From the NCBI GenBank assembly GCA_024276595.1, contig JAJRWW010000433.1, positions 1 through 18,426 on the forward strand: 18,426 nt of DNA. Reading direction: 5' to 3'. The notes under the pieces are model-generated. The model saw nothing but the letters and a program-made list of their open reading frames with translations. It ran no database searches and was not told where the DNA came from. A program made the translations under genes and the position numbers. This DNA comes from Myxococcota bacterium. Lineage in GTDB: Bacteria > Myxococcota_A > Polyangia > HGW-17 > JAJRWW01. Below are positions 1-7,752 of this stretch, piece after piece. How positions within the stretch are numbered: position 1 is the first letter of the stretch; each line of letters opens with the position of its first letter.

Positions 1-2
1 AG

Positions 3-3000
3 CCCCTCGGCGACGCTGGCGGGGATGGCCTCTCCGACTCTCCGGGCGACCCGGAGATCCGCGAAATCTTCTCGGCGGCCTGGGAGCGGGGAGATGATCC
101 CGCGGCCCTGGAGCGGCACCTGACGGCAGAGCTGCGCCGTTTCGATGAGGCTGCCATCTTCACCATCCACGGCTTCTGCCAGCGGATGCTGAGCGAGCAC
201 GCCTTCGAGTGCGGCGTCCCCTTTGACGCCGAGCTGGTGGGCGACGACTCGCCCTTGTGCGAGGAGGTGACCCTGGACTTCTGGTCGCGGGAGGTCTACG
301 ACGCTCCCCAGCGGCTCGCAGCCTTCCTGCTGGACTCTGGTGCTGGCCCGGACAGCCTGAAGGACCTGGCCGAGGCGGCGGTGCGCGATCCCGAGCTGCG
401 GATCATTCCAGCGCGCTCGGGCGGGAGCTGGCAGGAGCACGAGGCCCCCTACCTGGAGGCACATGCGGCGGCCGCAAAGATCTGGCGGCGGGACAGGGAT
501 GAGGTGACGAGGCTACTGCACACGTCCAAGGCGCTCAATCGCAGCAAGTGGAGAGTCGCGCATATTCCGAGGCGCCTGGCGGAGATCTCGGCCTTTCTGG
601 AGGCCGATGATCCGCCCACCGAGGCCCCCGAGGTGTTGGCCAAGTTCTTTGTTCCCGAGGCGCTGGCAGCCGCCACCAAGAAAAAACACTCCACACCCGC
701 CCACCCCTTCTTCGAAGCATGTGGGGCGCTGCGCGAGGCGAGCGACACCCTGCGGGAGGCCCTGGCCGGTCGGCTGCTCGATCTGCGCCTGGACCTGGTG
801 GCCTACGCTCGACAGGAGGTGCCCCGGCGCCGGGAGGCCAGCGCCACCCTCTCCTTCGACGACCTCCTGCGGCTGCTCGACAAGGCGCTCGGTGGGGAGG
901 AGGGAGAGGCGCTTTGTGGGCTCATCAGGGGCCGCTTCAGGGCCGCCCTCATCGACGAGTTCCAGGACACGGACCCGCTCCAGGACAGGATCTTTCGCAA
1001 GATATTCACCCGGCGGGAGAGCCTGTTTCTCATCGGGGATCCCAAGCAGGCCATATACGGCTTCCGCGGGGCCGACATCTACACCTACCTGGCCGCTGCC
1101 GAGCGTGTGCGCGGAGCCAGACCCATGGGAGCGGCGGAGGATGAGGATGGCTGCGGAGATGGCCGTCGGGATGACGGCTGCTACACCCTCGGGGTGAACT
1201 ACCGATCGGATCCTGCGGCCATCACAGCGGTGAACGCCATCTTCGGGAACGCCCGGGCGCCCTTTGTGGACCCCCGCATCGCCTTTGAGCCGGTGCGCCC
1301 CGCAGATGGCCGCACGGACGCCCTCACCAGAGGCGAGCATCACCGCTCAGGCCTGGAGCTGCTGTTCGTTTCCCGCAAGGACGCGGGCTGCGATGCCCCC
1401 AAGCAGATCAGCAAGGCCTGGGCTGGGAGACACCTGCCTGACCTGCTGGCCGGGGAGATGGCCCACCTGCTCTCCAGCGGCCTGGAGCTGGCCGGCCGGC
1501 CCCTCGCGCCCGGGGACCTGGCGGTGCTCGTGCTGCGCAACGCCGAGGCCGCGCCGATCCAGGAGGCCCTGCGTCGCCGCTCCATCCCCGCGGTCGTGCA
1601 CGGAGCGGGGAGCGTGCTCTCGACCCCCGAGGCCCAGGACCTGCAAAGGCTCTTGTTCGCCCTCGCCGAGCCGACCCGTGACGGGCTCGTGCGCGCGGCC
1701 ATGGCCACGTCCCTGCTGGGAGCAGATGGTCTGGAGATCCAGCGCGTCTCGGCCGACGAGGGCGCCTGGCAGCACCTCACCGAGGAGATCCTCTCCTGGA
1801 CACGGCTTTGGCGCGACCGCGGCTTCATGCTCGCGTTCCGTACGATCATGGGAGCTCGCCGGGTTCCCCAGCGGCTGCTGGGGATGCCTGACGGTGAGAG
1901 GCGCATGACCAACCTCTTGCACCTGTCGGAGCTGCTGCACAGGGCCTCGGAGGCGGAGCGGCTGGGCCCGGCGGGTCTTGCGAGCTGGCTGTCGCGCGCC
2001 CGTGCAGAGGCCGAAGGGGGGAGGGCGCTGGGCGCGGACGAGCTCCAGATGCGCATGGAGAGCGACGCCCGATCAGTGCAGATCTTGACCACCCACAAGT
2101 CCAAGGGGCTGGAGTTCCCGGTTGTCTACTGCCCCTACCTCTGGGAGGTGTTCTCTGGCCTGGGCGTCGGGGTGCGCTTTCACGACCCGGCGGATGACCA
2201 TGGGATGAAGCTGGACATCGGCTCCCAGGAGGAGGATGAGCACAGGGAGCTCGCCGACATGGAGCGCCTTTCAGAGCGCCTCCGGCTGGCCTACGTGGCG
2301 CTCACCCGGGCCCGTCACCTCTCGGTGGTGGTCTGGGGCGCCTTCAAAGGGGCGGAGATGTCGGCGCTGGCCTACCTGCTGCACCAGGCCCGCAGCGGCG
2401 GAGCTGGCGAAGGCGTCGACATTGCCGCTGGAGTGAAGGGGGCCACCGATGGGGATCTGCTGGCGGACCTGGAGAACCTGCTGGGGGAGGCCGAGGAGTG
2501 CATCTCACTGCGTCAGCTCGGGGAGCTGAGCGCGCCCAGCTACTCTCCGGAGGAGGTGGAGGACGTCTCCCTGGCGGCTCGGGTGCTCCGCAAGTCACCG
2601 GACCGGACCTGGCGCTCCACGAGCTTTTCCGGCCTGACCTCCCGGCACCTGCCTTCCAGCCCGGCCGGCTTCCACGGGCGGGACCTGGACGAGGGTGATG
2701 GGCCACTGGAGCCGGGCCTGGAGAGGGGCTCGCCGTCCCTGGAGGGTGTCTCCATGGAGCCGGAGCCATCGACCCGGCGCGCCACGCAGGCAGAGGTGTC
2801 CCCCGGGCCCGTGCTGCTCCACGACTTTCCGCGTGGCGCGAGGGCGGGGAACATGCTCCACGCCATCTTCGAGCGGCTGGATCTCTCCCGTCCACAGGAT
2901 GTCATCGCACTGGTGGATGAGCTCTGCCCTCGCTTCGGATTCGAATCCGCCTGGGCGTCGGTGCTGGAGAAGGCCATCCTGCAAGTGCTGGCCGCTCCCC

Positions 3001-3602
3001 TGGACTCCAGGGGAGATCTTCGCCTCCAGGACGTCTCGCCAGGTCGCTGCCGGGCGGAGATGGAGTTTGTGCTCCCCCTGGCCCAGGGGGCCGCCCGTGG
3101 CCTGGAGGTGGGGCGCCTGGCCCGGCTCTTTGCGACTCACGCCCCCACATGCCTCGCCGGGTACGCCAGGGAGGTGGCGGCCCTGGGGTTCGCGCAGGTG
3201 CGTGGATACCTGCGCGGGTTCATCGACCTGGTTTTCGAGCAGGGAGGGCGCCACTACCTGGTGGACTACAAGTCCAACCACCTGGGGTCGAGCCCCGAGG
3301 ACTACGCTCCCGGCCGCCTGGCCGACGCCATGATGGCGCACCACTACCCGCTCCAGTACCACCTGTACACGGTGGCGCTGGACCGTCACCTTTCGCTGCG
3401 TCTTCCCGGCTACGACTACGAGCGTCACTTCGGCGGCGTGCGCTACCTGTTTCTGCGTGGGATCTCACCGGACCGTCCCGGCCACGGCGTCTTTGCCGAC
3501 CGCCCGTCCCTGGCCATGGTGCGGGCCCTGTCAGAGCTGCTGGAGGGGGCGAGCAGCGAGGATGGGCACGGCGTGACCGGTGGAGGGGAGGGGGGCAGGT
3601 GA
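3..3602 (+). CDS. recB: Exodeoxyribonuclease V beta subunit RecB (5' end outside window)
   Basis: RecB is the 3'-5' helicase and nuclease subunit of RecBCD, which resects double-strand breaks and degrades linear DNA. The frame is open from the window edge, so the ATG at 186 is internal: residues just before it read FDEAAIFTIHGFCQRML, a strongly conserved RecB segment. The Walker A region and roughly the first 90 residues lie upstream of the window. Visible UvrD-type helicase motifs are IDEFQDTDPLQ (about 950-985), GDPKQAIYGFRGAD (about 1036-1077), NYRSD (about 1197), TTHKSKGLEFP (about 2089) and LAYVALTRAR (about 2286). The C-terminal nuclease domain keeps its metal ligands: His in GNMLHAIF (2859), Asp in GFIDLVF (3225), and Asp/Lys in LVDYKSN (3264, 3270). 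About 1,199 residues are present, slightly more than expected for this part of the family. The stop overlaps the recD start. recC is not in the window and may lie upstream. Confidence 0.97.
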   Translation, partial: PLGDAGGDGLSDSPGDPEIREIFSAAWERGDDPAALERHLTAELRRFDEAAIFTIHGFCQRMLSEHAFECGVPFDAELVGDDSPLCEEVTLDFWSREVYDAPQRLAAFLLDSGAGPDSLKDLAEAAVRDPELRIIPARSGGSWQEHEAPYLEAHAAAAKIWRRDRDEVTRLLHTSKALNRSKWRVAHIPRRLAEISAFLEADDPPTEAPEVLAKFFVPEALAAATKKKHSTPAHPFFEACGALREASDTLREALAGRLLDLRLDLVAYARQEVPRRREASATLSFDDLLRLLDKALGGEEGEALCGLIRGRFRAALIDEFQDTDPLQDRIFRKIFTRRESLFLIGDPKQAIYGFRGADIYTYLAAAERVRGARPMGAAEDEDGCGDGRRDDGCYTLGVNYRSDPAAITAVNAIFGNARAPFVDPRIAFEPVRPADGRTDALTRGEHHRSGLELLFVSRKDAGCDAPKQISKAWAGRHLPDLLAGEMAHLLSSGLELAGRPLAPGDLAVLVLRNAEAAPIQEALRRRSIPAVVHGAGSVLSTPEAQDLQRLLFALAEPTRDGLVRAAMATSLLGADGLEIQRVSADEGAWQHLTEEILSWTRLWRDRGFMLAFRTIMGARRVPQRLLGMPDGERRMTNLLHLSELLHRASEAERLGPAGLASWLSRARAEAEGGRALGADELQMRMESDARSVQILTTHKSKGLEFPVVYCPYLWEVFSGLGVGVRFHDPADDHGMKLDIGSQEEDEHRELADMERLSERLRLAYVALTRARHLSVVVWGAFKGAEMSALAYLLHQARSGGAGEGVDIAAGVKGATDGDLLADLENLLGEAEECISLRQLGELSAPSYSPEEVEDVSLAARVLRKSPDRTWRSTSFSGLTSRHLPSSPAGFHGRDLDEGDGPLEPGLERGSPSLEGVSMEPEPSTRRATQAEVSPGPVLLHDFPRGARAGNMLHAIFERLDLSRPQDVIALVDELCPRFGFESAWASVLEKAILQVLAAPLDSRGDLRLQDVSPGRCRAEMEFVLPLAQGAARGLEVGRLARLFATHAPTCLAGYAREVAALGFAQVRGYLRGFIDLVFEQGGRHYLVDYKSNHLGSSPEDYAPGRLADAMMAHHYPLQYHLYTVALDRHLSLRLPGYDYERHFGGVRYLFLRGISPDRPGHGVFADRPSLAMVRALSELLEGASSEDGHGVTGGGEGGR

Positions 3603-5521
3603 TCCTCGCGCTGAGGAGAGCAGGGCTCATCGGTGCCCTGGACGAGCACTTTGCTCGGGCGCTCGGGCGCATGGCGCCCGGAGCATCTGCCTCGGTCCTG
3701 GGGGCCGCAGCCATGGCGAGCAGCCTGCTCGAGTCCGGGCACGTCTGCCTGGAGCTGGATGGGCTCGCGGGCCGTCCGGTGGCGAGGGCGCGGCCGGAGG
3801 GGGAGGGTGACGACGGGGCAGGGGGCCGAGGCGAGCCCAGGTGGCCAGACCTGGACGAGTGGAGGGAGCTGCTGTTGGGCAGCGGCCTGGTCGCAGCGGC
3901 AAAGCTCCAGGATGGGCCGGCGGTCGCCCCTGACCTCCCCGAGGTTCGGCCCCTGGTGCTGGACGACGGGAGCCGGCTCTACCTGTATCGCATGTGGCGC
4001 CACGAGCGCTCCCTGGCCAGGGGGCTGCGGGCGCGCCTCGGCGATCCGCCCACAGAGCCGGACGGCGTCCTCCTCGGGGAAGGCCTGGCCAGCCTCTTCG
4101 GCCCCCCCGTCGGAGGTGGCTCTGGCCCGAGCCCTGGAGACGGCCAGCGCATGGCGGCCCTGCTCGCCGTGACTGGACGGCTGTGCGTGGTGACCGGCGG
4201 CCCTGGCACCGGGAAGACGTCCACGGTGGTGAAGCTCCTGGCGCTTCTCCAGCAGCAGGCCCTGGCCCGGGGGCGCCCCCTGGCGCTCGACCTGCTGGCC
4301 CCCACCGGGAAGGCGGTCGCGAGGCTGAGCGAGTCCATAAAAAGTGCAAAGGCCGGGCTGACATGCGATCCAGCGGTGCTCGCGTCAATCCCGGAGGAGG
4401 CCATGACCCTCCACCGGTTCCTGGGGGTCGGATGGGGTGGCCCAGGCAGGACCGCAGGCGGACGATCCAGCCCGATACCCACGGACGGGGTCCTGGTGGA
4501 TGAGGCCTCCATGGTGGACCTGGCCATGATGTCGCGGCTGCTGGAGGCCCTCCCTCCCCGGGCGCGGCTCATCCTGGTTGGGGACCGGGAGCAGCTCGAG
4601 TCGGTCGCCCCTGGCTCGGTGCTCTCTGACATCTGCAACGGCGGCGAGACGCGCGGCTACTCTCGCGAGCTCGTCTCTCGGGTGGAGAGGCTCACCGGGG
4701 ACCGGCTCCCCTCTTCACCCGACCCCCTACCAGAGGGGGGGATGTGGGACAGCGTGGTGCACCTCACCCACAGCTTCCGCTTTGGCGCCGACAGCGGCGT
4801 GGGGAGGCTGGCTCGGGCCGTGGCCGCCGGGGATGCGGACGCCGCCCTGGCGCTGCTGGATGACGAGCGCTTCGGGGACGTGCGGTGCGTGGAGCCGGGC
4901 GGCGTAAAGGGGAGGGATGCGCTGGTGGATGAGGCGGTGAGGGTCTTCGGTCCTTTGCTCCGTGGGGGCTCGGCGGCGGAGCTGCTGGCCGGGCTTACGC
5001 GCTTCGGCGTGCTCTGCGCCACCCGGGTCGGCCCGGCGGGCGTGGAGGAGGTGAACCTCCGCATCGAGGAGGGGCTCCGGGGCGCGGGGTTCATCAGGGG
5101 CACGGGGCGGAGCTATCCGGGGCGGCCGATCCTGGTGAGGGAGAACAGCTATCGGCTGAAGCTCTGGAACGGCGACGTGGGGATTCTGCTGGATCAGGAG
5201 GGCCTCGGCCTGCGGGCGTGCTTCGTGGATCCCCGAGGGCGCAGCCGTCTCTTCGCCCCCGCGCGCCTGCCCGCGCACGAGACCGCCTTCGCGACGACGG
5301 TGCACAAGAGCCAGGGATCGGAGGCGGACCAGGTCTCCCTGCTCTTGCCAGAGGTCTCCTCCAGGGGCCTCACGAGGGAGCTGCTGTACACCGCTGTTAC
5401 CCGGGCGCGGGAGACGGTGACCATCTATGGTGGGCGGAAGGTGCTGGCCGAGATGATCGGCCGGCGGGTGGAGCGATCATCAGGGCTCAGGGAGCTCCTC
5501 TGGGGCCAGGCGAGCCGGTAG
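3599..5521 (+). CDS. recD: Exodeoxyribonuclease V alpha subunit RecD
   Basis: RecD is the 5'-3' SF1B helicase subunit of RecBCD. The frame is open well upstream of 3599, but that part lies inside recB and is low-complexity shadow sequence. The GTG at 3599 is preferred because it overlaps the recB stop as GTGA, sits just after a purine-rich GGAGGGGAGGGGG stretch, and gives 640 residues, close to the usual RecD length (E. coli 608). Motifs in order are Walker A GGPGTGKTS (about residues 200-208), LLAPTGKAVARL, Walker B/motif II VLVDEASMVDL, motif III ILVGDREQLESVAPG, HSFRFG, a VRENSYRLKLWNGDVG segment, motif V TTVHKSQGSEADQV and motif VI LLYTAVTRARE. The N-terminal 150 residues are less conserved, as usual for the RecB-binding domain. 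It is probably co-translated with recB. No convincing terminator follows. Confidence 0.96.
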   Translation: MILALRRAGLIGALDEHFARALGRMAPGASASVLGAAAMASSLLESGHVCLELDGLAGRPVARARPEGEGDDGAGGRGEPRWPDLDEWRELLLGSGLVAAAKLQDGPAVAPDLPEVRPLVLDDGSRLYLYRMWRHERSLARGLRARLGDPPTEPDGVLLGEGLASLFGPPVGGGSGPSPGDGQRMAALLAVTGRLCVVTGGPGTGKTSTVVKLLALLQQQALARGRPLALDLLAPTGKAVARLSESIKSAKAGLTCDPAVLASIPEEAMTLHRFLGVGWGGPGRTAGGRSSPIPTDGVLVDEASMVDLAMMSRLLEALPPRARLILVGDREQLESVAPGSVLSDICNGGETRGYSRELVSRVERLTGDRLPSSPDPLPEGGMWDSVVHLTHSFRFGADSGVGRLARAVAAGDADAALALLDDERFGDVRCVEPGGVKGRDALVDEAVRVFGPLLRGGSAAELLAGLTRFGVLCATRVGPAGVEEVNLRIEEGLRGAGFIRGTGRSYPGRPILVRENSYRLKLWNGDVGILLDQEGLGLRACFVDPRGRSRLFAPARLPAHETAFATTVHKSQGSEADQVSLLLPEVSSRGLTRELLYTAVTRARETVTIYGGRKVLAEMIGRRVERSSGLRELLWGQASR

Positions 5522-5689
5522 GGGATTTGTCTACATCTATTGCTTGCCATCTGGTCCTTTTTGGTCTATGTGGTCCTCTCTGACGAGTGATAAGGGCGAT
5601 CTGCTAATGATAATGACGCTCTGCACCAGGAGCGGGGAATGTCCGGTCGCTGGATCGGGTCGCCGCTATCAGCCTGAAAACACCAGGTT

Positions 5690-5719
5690 TTTTGACCCGC
5701 AATCGCTGCTGGGTCAAAA
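5690..5719. promoter_or_regulatory. Perfect 9-bp inverted repeat, possible operator
   Basis: TTTTGACCC (5690-5698) and GGGTCAAAA (5711-5719) are exact reverse complements separated by 12 bases. A related half-site, GTTTGAACC, follows at 5727-5735. There is no T-tract after the second arm, so a regulator binding site is more likely than a terminator. The first arm contains TTGACC, a good -35 hexamer; 17 bases later lies CAAAAT (5715-5720), a fair -10, so the repeat would cover this candidate promoter. The bound protein is unknown. Confidence 0.5.
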
Positions 5720-5738
5720 TTGGCGAGTTTGAACCTCC

Positions 5739-5781
5739 TGTGATCAATATCACAGCCCGGCCCCGAGCCTGGCCGTAGACT
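5739..5781 (+). promoter_or_regulatory. CRP/FNR-type operator and class II-like promoter for the acyl-chain operon
   Basis: TGTGATCAATATCACA at 5739-5754 is a perfect TGTGA-N6-TCACA palindrome, the consensus of CRP-family regulators. A -10-like hexamer, TAGACT, lies at 5776-5781 (4 of 6 matches to TATAAT), predicting a start point near 5788. The operator centre (5746.5) is then about 41.5 bp upstream, the classic class II activator position for CRP and FNR. The upstream -35 region has no good TTGACA, as expected for an activator-dependent promoter. The downstream gene starts at about 5806. The identity of the regulator (CRP, FNR, HcpR or another family member) cannot be told from the site. 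Confidence 0.6.
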
Positions 5782-5805
5782 GTTGGCTTGTCTAGGCGAA
5801 GAACC

Positions 5806-6183
5806 ATGCTCATGGGCGTAAACATTTGCTCCACCGACCGGATGAGAAAGGCGCTGGCTCGGTCTCCCTTTCTCAGGTCGGAGCTCTTCTCGGAGGCCGA
5901 GCGGAGCTACTGCGAGGGCCGCAGGGCGCCTGCCATGCACTACGCAGCCCGCTGGGCCGCCAAGGAGGCCTTCCTGGACGCCCACCGCCTGAGCCCCCTC
6001 CGGTACGACCTGAGCCGGCTGGAGGTGCTCCATGGGGAGGGCGGTGAGCCCTGGCTCCGCGTGGGCTGTCCGGAGCTGGAGCGCGACCTGGCCGCCGCCG
6101 CGAAGGAGCCACCTGGAACCACTCGACTATCCATCAGCCACGAGCGCGACTACGCCGTGGCCTGTGTACTGGTGACACCATGA
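5806..6183 (+). CDS. Holo-[acyl-carrier-protein] synthase-like phosphopantetheinyl transferase
   Basis: AcpS-type enzymes transfer 4'-phosphopantetheine from CoA to the conserved serine of an ACP; the likely partner is the ACP at 14297. The protein has about 125 residues, the usual AcpS length. Family features are the N-terminal GVNI segment, LFSEAERSYCEG, ARWAAKEAFLDA with the metal-binding Glu (E54), and the C-terminal LSISHERDYAVACVLV. The expected N-terminal metal ligand Asp (GxDI) is Asn here (N6, codon at 5821), so activity or metal use may differ. ATG 5806 was chosen because the alternative upstream TTG at 5788 coincides with the predicted transcription start; ATG 5812 is also possible. 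The Shine-Dalgarno sequence is weak. The stop overlaps the next start as ATGA, so this is the first gene of the operon. Confidence 0.85.
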   Translation: MLMGVNICSTDRMRKALARSPFLRSELFSEAERSYCEGRRAPAMHYAARWAAKEAFLDAHRLSPLRYDLSRLEVLHGEGGEPWLRVGCPELERDLAAAAKEPPGTTRLSISHERDYAVACVLVTP

Positions 6184-7139
6184 CGACAGTTTTCATGTTC
6201 CCCGGTCAAAACTCACGCTACCCGGGCATGTTGCCCAAGCTGGCGGGTATGCATCGCAGAAATGGCGAGCTGCTGGCCGATGCCTGCGGCATCCTCGGGC
6301 GGGACCTGTTCACCCACTACCGCGCCGACAACGAGCAGGCCTATGCCTGCAACCGCGACGTGCAGCTCGGGGTCTTTCTGGCAAACCACATGTTCCTCCA
6401 GATCATGGAGGACTCCGGGGTGCGCGGGGATCTCTCCTGCGGCCTCAGCCTGGGCGAGTGGAACCACCTGGTGCACATCGGCGCCCTCTCCTTCGAGGAT
6501 GCCCTCCGCGCGGTGGAGCTCCGGGGGGAGGCGTACGACAACGGTCCCCGGGGGTCCATGGTCTCGATCTTTCCGCTCCAGTACGAGGAGCTGGAGGAGG
6601 TGGTGGCGCGGGCAAAGCGCCGGGGCCTGGTGGAGGTGGTGAACCTCAACTCCCCGCGACAGAACGTTGTTGCCGGGGAGAGCCCCGCGGTGGAGGAGAC
6701 CATCCGCATCCTGGAGGAGGAGTTCTACTGCGAGGCCGTGGTGATAGACCGGCGGCTCCCAATGCACAGCTCCCTGTTCGAGCCGGTGGGCCAGGAGCTG
6801 CGCAAGGTGCTGGAAGGGCTCCGGTTCCGGCGCCCCGAGCTGCCCTACCTGCCCAACCGAACCGGGGAGCTGCTGTTCGACCCCGACCGGGACACCTTCG
6901 TGGAGCTGCTCTCCACGCACGTGTACCGTCCGACCCTGTGGCGAAAGTCCATCGACACCATAGTGGGGCGCTACCCCGATGCCACCTTCGTGGAGGTTGG
7001 CCCCAAGGCCGTGCTTCACAACATGCTCGACAAGAAGTGGCACAAAAAGCCCAAGCTGCACACGGACAGCCCCGACGTCACCGAGGAGCATCTCCGCAAG
7101 GTCATCGACAGCCTGCGGTTTGGCGCCAGGGCCAACTAG
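6180..7139 (+). CDS. FabD/trans-AT-like (malonyl) acyltransferase
   Basis: The 319-residue protein starts with TVFMFPGQNSRYPGM, the acyltransferase N-terminal signature, and probably loads malonyl from CoA onto the cluster ACP. The nucleophile motif is GLSLGE with Ser90. The catalytic His is H196 in LPMHSSLF. Arg115 in ELRGEAYD sits where FabD Arg117 binds the malonyl carboxylate, which argues for a malonyl-type substrate. NLNSPRQNVVAG and a C-terminal FVEVGPKAVL complete the fold. The residue before the nucleophile is Leu rather than the His of the usual GHSLGE. The start overlaps the preceding stop (ATGA), indicating translational coupling. It could be a discrete polyketide AT rather than housekeeping FabD; the gene neighbourhood favours the former. 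Confidence 0.88.
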   Translation: MTTVFMFPGQNSRYPGMLPKLAGMHRRNGELLADACGILGRDLFTHYRADNEQAYACNRDVQLGVFLANHMFLQIMEDSGVRGDLSCGLSLGEWNHLVHIGALSFEDALRAVELRGEAYDNGPRGSMVSIFPLQYEELEEVVARAKRRGLVEVVNLNSPRQNVVAGESPAVEETIRILEEEFYCEAVVIDRRLPMHSSLFEPVGQELRKVLEGLRFRRPELPYLPNRTGELLFDPDRDTFVELLSTHVYRPTLWRKSIDTIVGRYPDATFVEVGPKAVLHNMLDKKWHKKPKLHTDSPDVTEEHLRKVIDSLRFGARAN

Positions 7140-7178
7140 CCGGCCCCCGCGCAGGACCGCGGCACCAAGAGCCAACAC

Positions 7179-7709
7179 ATGTCCTATGAAAAGCAGCTCA
7201 AGTCCGGGCGGCGGCGGCCCCTGTTCACCCCTGGGGAGGCCACCCGTGTGGTCTCCATCCAGCGCCGCGAGATCGAGCAGCTCGTGCCCCACCGGGACCC
7301 CATGCTGCTGCTGGACCGTGTGACATCAGTGGACCTGGAGCAGCGGGCGGCCACGGGCACGCGGCTCATCGATCCCCTGGATCCCATCCTGGCGGGCCAT
7401 TTCCCCGGCGAGCCCATATACCCCGGCTTCCTCATGCTGGAGATGATGGGCCAGCTAGGCCTGTGCCTGCAGCACCTAGACAGCGCGGGCCGGGTGGAGG
7501 TGCTGCCCGAGGACTCCCCCAGGCCCGTGCGCCTGCTGAAGGTCCACGGCGCCATGTTCTTGGGCGAAGGGCGCCCCGGGGACGAGCTGACCGTGCTGAG
7601 CCAGCTCGTGGAGGAGGGGGGCTACACGGCCATAATGGCCGGGCAGGTAATGAAAAACGACGCCATCCTGGCGGTGGCGATAATGGAAGCCTTCCTCCCG
7701 GAAGACTAG
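7179..7709 (+). CDS. FabZ/FabA-like 3-hydroxyacyl-ACP dehydratase
   Basis: This hot-dog-fold dehydratase of 176 residues would remove water from 3-hydroxyacyl-ACP to give the 2-enoyl thioester. The FabZ pattern is clear: VPHRDPMLLLDRV near residues 36-48 and AGHFPGEPIYPGFLMLEMMGQ, holding the catalytic His74 and Glu88 with the 14-residue spacing seen in E. coli FabZ (His54/Glu68). The protein is longer than typical FabZ (about 150) because of an N-terminal extension of roughly 28 basic residues and an insertion near residues 100-115. It lies 39 bp after the acyltransferase. A strong ribosome binding site is not evident. Confidence 0.9.
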   Translation: MSYEKQLKSGRRRPLFTPGEATRVVSIQRREIEQLVPHRDPMLLLDRVTSVDLEQRAATGTRLIDPLDPILAGHFPGEPIYPGFLMLEMMGQLGLCLQHLDSAGRVEVLPEDSPRPVRLLKVHGAMFLGEGRPGDELTVLSQLVEEGGYTAIMAGQVMKNDAILAVAIMEAFLPED

Positions 7710-7752
7710 GCGGTCGCCCTCCCCGGCGGCTCGCTCCAGCTAGAGGCGACAC

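Noticed and set aside
3149..3598. In-frame upstream extension of recD
   Set aside because: It overlaps the conserved RecB nuclease domain and is Arg/Gly/Pro-rich. The GTG at 3599 with GTGA overlap gives the correct RecD length.
5673..5693. Terminator-like CCTG-N7-CAGG followed by six T after recD
   Set aside because: The stem is only 4 bp and the gap to recD is about 150 bases, too weak to call a terminator; the T-run is shared with the inverted repeat.
5544..6033. Small open frames in the recD-acpS gap on both strands
   Set aside because: No family resemblance, no ribosome binding sites, and they overlap the regulatory repeats or run antisense into the AcpS-like gene.
6213..7292. 359-codon minus-strand open frame opposite the acyltransferase
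   Set aside because: Low-complexity antisense shadow spanning a gene boundary, with no motif.
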